Assembly (NCBI GenBank): GCA_022925895.1
Contig: JAKSYS010000069.1
Span: 81,482-145,481 of the forward strand
Direction of reading: 5' to 3'
Source: Fragilaria crotonensis
Taxonomy: Eukaryota > Bacillariophyta > Fragilariophyceae > Fragilariales > Fragilariaceae
DNA: 64,000 nucleotides
Shown: piece after piece, positions 57,649 through 64,000 of the stretch
Layout of the letters: every line of letters begins with the position of its first letter
Position numbering within the stretch: position 1 is the first letter of the stretch
Program-made: the position numbers and the translations under genes
Notes under the pieces: model-generated
The model's input: only the letters and a program-made list of their open reading frames with translations
What the model was told of the DNA's origin: nothing
Database searches by the model: none

Positions 57649-60410
57649 CTACCGGTTGCCGTCCAACACAATAGGATTTTTCTTCATGTCAACTGCCCAC
57701 CACATGACGCCTCGCAAACACGCCTTCGATGCAAAGTCATATTTGATTTCCATCGTTGCAGGAGAATCGTAGCTGATCAGCACATTACCGTTGATCACGA
57801 GCTCCATGGTGCCGGTATTGCCGTTGAATTTCAACGATTTATAGTTGCCGCTCTTGACGTATTGGTCAATTGTGAAGTATGGCATGAACCCAGTTTCTCC
57901 GGCACAACCTCCCACGCCTCCACTGGAGAAGGCACAACCAGCAGCAGTGCATGAGCTATCCTGCATGTTGTACGTGCGGCCGTACGCAGCGAGACCAAGG
58001 ACCAATTTGCTCGACGAGACACCCGTATTAAGAATGTACTTGATGGCATCGAAGATGTACGGCATGTCTGTGTTGGCTCCGACCACCTTGGGACTGTCCC
58101 ATGTGCCGTAGATATCATAAGTCATGAGATTGAAGAAATTTACACCGCCAGCTAGGGCAGGAAGATTGTACCCAGCGTCAAGGCGGAAGTCAGCGATGGG
58201 TATCGCCATGGTCAATTGAAGACCCATGTCAGCATCATCAAACGCAGACCGAATCGCATTCACCAAAAGAACAAAGTTCTTCTTGTCGTTAGAATCGCCT
58301 CCGCGAGATGTGTCACCAGGATATTCCCAATCCAAGTCAACTCCGTCGAAATTGTAGGTTCGACAGAAATCAACACAAGACTTGGCAAAGGTAGCTCGTC
58401 TGGCAGCAGTACTCGCCGTGTCGGAAAAGCGAGTCTGAGTTGCACCGGGATCGTTGAATGTCCATCCTCCGACTGCGATTAATGTCTTTAGATTTGCATT
58501 CGTATTCTTGAGGTTTGTGAAGGCACGGAATTGCGAAACTTCCGTGGTGTAGTCCCCGCCCCAAGGTTGCAACTGGAAATTGGAGTTGATAGAAGCGAAG
58601 GTATAGATCAGATGAGTGTAACCATTGCCAGATACGTCTATATCACCAGGCGAAACCGGATTGCACCCATTCTGGCGGTAGATGGCCCAGCTCTGATAGT
58701 AACCAACATTGACTCTCATAACGTTGTTGACGCCTGCACAATTTCCATCGGCATAACCTGGGAAAGGAATGGTCTTGCTTGTGGATGTGGGACTGGGTTT
58801 TGGAGCAACCGAATCGCTGCAGTAGGTCGACCCGGTTCCGCAGTAACCCCACTGCGAACAGCACAAACCGGAGTTGGGACACTTGCCGTTGCCAACGTTG
58901 CCCCCACCGCAGGTACCGCGGGATCCGTCTTGGGTGTTCACTTTAACAGGGGATGGAGTCGGCCGACGGGTTGGACGCTTCGTTGGTTTGCGGGTGGGCT
59001 TGCGAGTGGGATTGGCATTGGACGCGGAGGTCCCACCACAGTAAGCTGATCCAGTCCCACAGAAGCCATACGGTGAGCAGCAAAGGGAAGAATCAGAGCA
59101 CTTGCCGCTGCCAATGACCCCTCCCCCACATGGCTTTGATGAGCCGGAGCAATATTCAGAACCGATTCCGCAATATCCCCACTGCGAACAGCATAAACCA
59201 GAGTCGGCGCATTTTCCGTTTCCAACTCTGCCTCCTCCACATGTCCCGGTCGAAAGGCTTCGTAGATCAGACTGCGGTTTACGAGCAAGACTACGAATCG
59301 TGTTACGTCGGTTTCCGCAGTAAGCATTCCCAACTCCACAATACCCCCACTTTGAACAACACAAGCTTTTATTAGGGCACACACGGTTCCCGACCTTACC
59401 GTCGCCGCAAGTTCCTTGAGAACTGCCAGGTGTTGACGCTGGCTTCGAAGGAGCGGGTGCCGAAGCTTGACTAGTCGGAGTGACAGGACTTCCAGACACA
59501 GAAATTTCGGCGCAATTCCAAAATTGTTCTGTGTTACGAAACCCGTGAGTACAACCTAAAACGTAACAGGACACAAAAACACTGCAAGCGAAATCGGAAC
59601 TTACCAGGTAGACCTCCTCCACCAGACGGTATGCTACCGCACGTGCCGAGCCCAGTAAGAGTGTTGCCCCACTTAGATGGGAAAGGGTAGTTTCTGTAGC
59701 CGCTGTAGATACAACTGTTGGCAGTGTAATAGTGCCACTGAAGGAGCACTAAATTGCCAACAAGGTTATTAGGGAGTTTGAGACGGAAGCGGTACAACAG
59801 GCCTGCGCCAGTGCTTCTTGCAAGTCCCGGGGGTGCAATGTAAGCACGGTTGGGGTAGTTTGGGTCCTTGGGTGCCCCGTACAACGGATCCGACACGAAT
59901 CTTAGAGGATACTTCTTGAAGCAGGCGGCAGTAGCCACTCCACCTTGCTGAATAGGACAGGCTGAGAACTCAAAGTGACCCTTATGATGAGCGGTAAGGA
60001 CGACATCGACTGTGATCACTTGGCCCTGTGCGTATCGCGCTTGGGGGTCGGCGGGCATGGGCTTTCCAAACACATTGAGGTTTTTATCGTAGTTCCTGCC
60101 CCCGATCACGCCGCACTGACCAGCAGTACCTCCAATGTTGGCGCATTGGGGACAATCTTCCTTCGGGTAGGTAGCCGAAGTCCCCCCAGACCAGACGCCC
60201 TCTTCCCACGCAATATAGTTGCGAGATCTGAATCAAGTCGACAAATTCAAAATATTGTGAACAGTGAGCATGTGAGGAGCTGGCCTTCTCTGCCAAATAT
60301 TTACGATTAACTTGGATCCCAGCGCATTGTGCTTACCTTGGGGATTTGATGTATCCATGAGAATAAACATCGGCGATGAAGGATGCGATCAAGATGAGCG
60401 ACAACACCAT
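57649..60410 (-). CDS. secreted LPMO-(CBM18)x4-GH18 fusion chitinase
   Basis: Three minus-strand exons, 60410-60337, 60227-59605 and 59528-57649, with introns of 109 and 76 nt at the same positions and phases as in the gene at 18963, encode 858 aa. A signal peptide (1-17, ending DVYS) leaves His18 at the mature N-terminus (HGYIKSP). The LPMO domain includes TAHHKGHFEF (second brace His), LQWHYY and EQFWNCAEI. Four CBM18 modules follow, each with six Cys (starting near residues 273, 328, 365 and 438), interrupted by a PTRKPTKRPT linker. GH18 fills residues about 484-858 with FDGVDLDWE near 626-634. The C-terminal Cys-rich modules of the paralogue are absent. The expected activity is oxidative plus hydrolytic cleavage of chitin outside the cell. 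Confidence 0.87.
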
Positions 60411-61786
60411 GGTCGACGAATTTGACATTAGACGACTCATCTCAGAGGCAAAATTCAATAAATTGTGTGACAAATCTTGTCGGCGCATGTCAGAATTAAG
60501 GAGTGGCTTATGTGCATCGCTTTGTAATGGATATGTTTATATCGATTCTGTACACGATACGGTGCCAGTAAAATACTGAGTCCTGCGTTGAATTTTGTCT
60601 CGCCCTGTGTAGTGGTTTACTACTGTAGTGAGTACTCGAGTATCAGACCAACAAGGTGCTGCTCCGTGTACTCCTTCTCATAAATAAGACGAGTTGATTC
60701 TTTTTAAGGTCACATACGATATACACGTGCATATCTGGTATCTGGGTTTCAGCACACTACTATTATGATAGTCGTTCGAGTATGGATTGTCTACAACACG
60801 TAAGCTAAATCAGCAGTGACAACATGTGGATCACAAATAATTTGACGATTATGCGAAATTCGAATCCAATCAGTCATGTATACACTTGTTTTGTCTTGTA
60901 ATTGGTGAACCAATAGTGAGTATCATCCAGTACACTGCTAGAACCTTGTATGGCTCATTTGACATAAAAGTTGCAGGATGCGAGGGGCGGGCACACGGCA
61001 ATCGGTCTCGAACTTGCCGACGTGCACCATTCCATGGTACCTTTAACGGTTTTTTACCAGTTAGTAGATGTATTTGTAATTATTCAAAGCTGAAGACATA
61101 ACTATACACGGTACCGGTACGGTACAGCGTTCCTATGTACGGGGCATTCAGACTTCAGACGGAATCCTACGAGGGCCAGACAACCCTGAGTTCATTTGTC
61201 ATAGTGATTGTACTGTTCCAGTCTATGATGACATCGATCGGACCCTGAACGGGAATGATTTTTTGTTGTTGGGCCTTGAGACGATTGGCTTGCATGGCCG
61301 CTTCCGTTCCAGGTTTGGATTTGGGATCAATTGCTAACTAATAACAGTACTACTGTAAACGGTACAACAGCATTTAGAATTCGATCTCCACCTACAGACG
61401 TACTTGTACTCTCCGAGCACGTTATTGAGCAACATGCATTTAGCTCCTAGGTAAGTCAAGTGTTGGGTCAATTAACGTATTGGATGATGACTAAAAATTA
61501 CTACTGCTGTCGTAGGTTTCAAGAGTCATCGACAGAGTAACAAATTCGAAAGCGTTTTGAGTTGGAAGACAATGCGGAATGACCCCAAATCCTCGGAAGG
61601 AGATCTGAGTCAATTTAGATATAATGATTACTCTAGCACTTTAGTAACAAAAAGTAATGGGGCTGCGGAGCTGTGTTTGTTTACTCGAGCACTATTGTGT
61701 GCCAAGCAGAACTTCTTAGATCGTTGTCTTTCGCTTCATTAGTTATTGTTCAATCGTCATAAACACATTATACGAAAAGGAACAAT
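60411..61786. other. intergenic region
   Basis: About 1.4 kb of AT-rich sequence with no supported gene. It is the upstream region of the LPMO-chitinase gene and the downstream region of the hydroxylase gene. Short palindromes (GTACCGGTAC near 61111) are present. Confidence 0.45.
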
Positions 61787-62740
61787 TTACTTGTTACTCA
61801 ACCACCCCTGAAGTTTGGCATGTTGAAACATGCGAACAATTTCCTCCCGTTCTCGTGGTCTAACATCTGGATGCCAAATATCTACCAACAAGACTACTCG
61901 TTCATCGTTGGTATTGTTCCAAACTTGATGATTGTAGGAATCGTCCAATACCATGGCTTGATTTTGAATCCAGGATTGTATGGTTGGCCCGACGCGTATT
62001 CCAATGGGATGATCTTCTGTAGATGATGTTGTTGATGATGTTGTTGTTGATTGTGGTACAATCAATGGAAGATGGATTCGCAAGCGAAAGTTGATGGGTG
62101 ATGCGTGTGCACGGATCGAGGAATTGGCCGATAGTTTGGAAAAGAAACAAAATCCAAATGGATTATGAGTCAAGAGATTGGGACCAATGGATTGTATAAT
62201 TTTGGTGGTGATTGGGAATTGTTCACAAAATGTAGGTTGGACTTGGCCGTGAAGTAGATAGGAATGCCAATCCCATGATCCCGTGTGGAGAGAACCATGA
62301 GTATCATCGACATGTTCCGTCCCAGCGGATGCTGTACTTTTTTGGGTCGTGGCATCGTAATCCGAGGGTAATGTGGGTGACACACGTTGATACTCCTCTC
62401 GGATAGCTGCCACATTGTGTTGCAAATGTTGAACAATTTCTGATACTTGAGGATCTTGATAGGCAACTTGACCATTGGCGTTGGTCCAGAATGGTAACGA
62501 TCTCAATCCCGGGACAATCATTAGAGTCGGTTCTGGTCGATGCAGCGATGTCAAGACAAGGGACGGTCCTTGAACAACGTTGGCCATGATATTGTCGTTA
62601 CTGGCATTAGGATTGTTACCCGTCGCTGTCGAAAAATAGTATTTCGATGATGATCTTGATCTTGATTTTGAGAGCAACCAGGAACATCTAATACCAGCAG
62701 TATCGGGACATTTTGCCCTTCGCGTTATTACTGATACCAT
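61787..62740 (-). CDS. aspartyl/asparaginyl beta-hydroxylase-like 2-oxoglutarate oxygenase
   Basis: This single exon encodes 317 aa from ATG 62740. Residues 75-305 show the AspH signature: PGLRSLPFW, a conserved FSKLSAN, then AHASPINFRLRIHLPL with the first iron-binding His (212), and DDSYNHQVWN...RVVLLVDIWHPD with the second His (271) and the Arg that binds 2-oxoglutarate (281). As in known AspH enzymes there are two His ligands with no obvious Asp ligand. The family hydroxylates Asp/Asn in target proteins using Fe(II) and 2-oxoglutarate. The Arg/Ser-rich N-terminal 40 residues could be an organelle presequence, and no transmembrane helix is seen, so the location is uncertain. Confidence 0.82.
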   Translation of the reverse strand: MVSVITRRAKCPDTAGIRCSWLLSKSRSRSSSKYYFSTATGNNPNASNDNIMANVVQGPSLVLTSLHRPEPTLMIVPGLRSLPFWTNANGQVAYQDPQVSEIVQHLQHNVAAIREEYQRVSPTLPSDYDATTQKSTASAGTEHVDDTHGSLHTGSWDWHSYLLHGQVQPTFCEQFPITTKIIQSIGPNLLTHNPFGFCFFSKLSANSSIRAHASPINFRLRIHLPLIVPQSTTTSSTTSSTEDHPIGIRVGPTIQSWIQNQAMVLDDSYNHQVWNNTNDERVVLLVDIWHPDVRPREREEIVRMFQHAKLQGWLSNK

Positions 62741-63565
62741 TATTGATGATTGATGATTGATGATTGATGTTACGTGCAGCTACTGCGCGGATGATCGCTG
62801 TCACGCAACGAGATCACAACGATAAGAGGGACACCTGACCTTCGTTTTTTTCGTGTGATAGAGCGATCGGCTTGTCAGCGATGTTTCAGTGATGGTGCAG
62901 ATTGCAGAGTGCAGATTTATGCTTGGTTTCTACTCGAGACTCTTGTCTAGTGCTACTAGTACGTTGAGTAGCACATGTCCTCAGAACTCAGAACACATCA
63001 CTCCTACTACAGTACTCGTAGACTCGTCGAGTTCTGTCTTCCCCCTTTTCTTTCAGTCACGCATGCGTCACTGCATCAACATCGATTTGTCACGAGTACG
63101 AACATGTACTGGAGTGTGGTATTACTACCAGAAGTACAACAATGCAGCATCCTTGGGTTCGATGGCAGCCGCAGAAACGTGAAACTCCAGAATTCAGCAA
63201 AACACAACGTGTTGCATCCGAATTCGCGGTGACTACAGAGCGACAGAGCGTAATTCTGCGAAGGAGAGATGAACGAGTACCCTCTCAGCGAGGCAGCAAT
63301 AGTTTGTGGGATTGGCACAGGCTGATGGATGCATGTTCAGGATCGAAAACTAATTGTCCCGTACCTCCAGCAATGCCGAAATTTTCAAATCAAGTAGTAC
63401 ATCTGAGGAAAGTTGCAAACCGCACATTGTTGACGATCATGTCTCTGATCAAATTATTTGTATCTAAAAAACTGCCCCACCATTGATTTCGTTGGGTCTC
63501 CGTGTGATTGTTTTGCTAATGAGCAAACGTAAGGCGTGGCAAGTGTCATCTTGTAGCGGAAGGAC
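62741..63565. other. intergenic region
   Basis: 825 bp with no supported gene. A GATTGATGATTGATGATTGATG repeat lies just upstream of the hydroxylase start (62745-62770). Open frames near 62889-63486 lack recognisable domains. Confidence 0.45.
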
Positions 63566-63829
63566 TTAGTTGGCAAACTTGACAGTAGTCGACGAACCAG
63601 TAGTAGCATCGTCATAGGCATCCGGACGAGGGACGCGTTCGTGGTGATGGTCTTGATTTTCTGGAGCGGGCTCGTCGTCATCCTCCGTTCCCGTTAGGGA
63701 TCGTGCCGATTTCCACAATTTTCCAGTATCGTCCTTGATTTGTTTCATTACCGAGAGTAAAACGCGGCCTTTCTTGAGTTTCCTCTGCGATGGCGTCTTT
63801 TCCATCATTGGGCGGTATTCCGGGGTCAT
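63566..63829 (-). CDS. small hydrophilic protein of unknown function, possibly a last exon
   Basis: This is an 87-codon frame with ATG 63829. It is basic in the first third (SQRKLKKGR), then acidic and His-rich (EDDDEPAPENQDHHHER). No family is recognised. The frame stays open upstream of the ATG, so it may instead be the 3' exon of a gene reaching beyond the right edge. The evidence is only the open frame and its biased composition. Confidence 0.35.
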   Translation of the reverse strand: MTPEYRPMMEKTPSQRKLKKGRVLLSVMKQIKDDTGKLWKSARSLTGTEDDDEPAPENQDHHHERVPRPDAYDDATTGSSTTVKFAN

Positions 63830-64000
63830 GTTGAATGAGTTGAGGCACTTGGAGGTGGCAGAAGAAGTAGTAGAGAGAAGATGATGGATAAAATGAAACG
63901 ATTCGTTCGCTTCTCATTTTGGAGTTAAAGGGACTGCTTCTGTTTTCAGTTGTTCTGATCCTCCATTCCCGGAGAATCCGGTACTACGGAATCGACGGAC

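Overview
This is a eukaryotic nuclear window, most likely from a pennate diatom (stramenopile), possibly Seminavis-like. The species is an inference. The support is: short GT-AG introns (mostly 70-110 nt), secreted proteins with Pro-Thr-rich 'PTxKPT' tails, a transmembrane leucine-rich-repeat protein with GSIP-type repeats, and abundant Copia and PIF/Harbinger transposons.

Layout. 1-5640: 5' part of a minus-strand Copia retrotransposon (LTR, gag, protease, integrase, start of reverse transcriptase) running off the left edge. 5.9-18 kb: a secreted SGNH/CE6-type esterase, a large LRR membrane protein, a Zn2Cys6 regulator, a FadH-type dienoyl-CoA reductase and a metallophosphatase. 19-27.4 kb: three tandem GH18 chitinase genes. 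The first fuses a copper-monooxygenase (LPMO) domain, a CBM18 and a GH18. 27.5-38 kb: a YAK1/DYRK kinase, a gene-poor stretch and a multi-pass membrane protein. 38-46 kb: two PIF/Harbinger-like elements almost touching each other, the first decayed, the second with an intact transposase, TIRs and a TAA target-site duplication. 46.7-56.8 kb: a RING-H2 ligase, a broken DDE transposon, a pseudogene copy of the Zn2Cys6 regulator and a UAP56/SUB2 helicase. 57.6-63.8 kb: a second LPMO-CBM18(x4)-GH18 gene, an aspartyl/asparaginyl-hydroxylase-like protein and a small unknown gene.

The main biological theme is chitin. Four GH18 genes lie within 42 kb, and two of them place a predicted oxidative chitin-cleaving domain, chitin-binding modules and a hydrolase on one secreted polypeptide with the same three-exon structure. 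They could act on the diatom's own chitin or on the walls of fungal or oomycete parasites. That role is inference.

A technical theme matters for anyone reusing the sequence. Two conserved host genes (YAK1-like kinase, membrane protein) and several transposon genes are interrupted by single-base frameshifts that nearly all fall in homopolymer runs. This suggests residual indel errors in the assembly, although decay cannot be excluded for the transposons.
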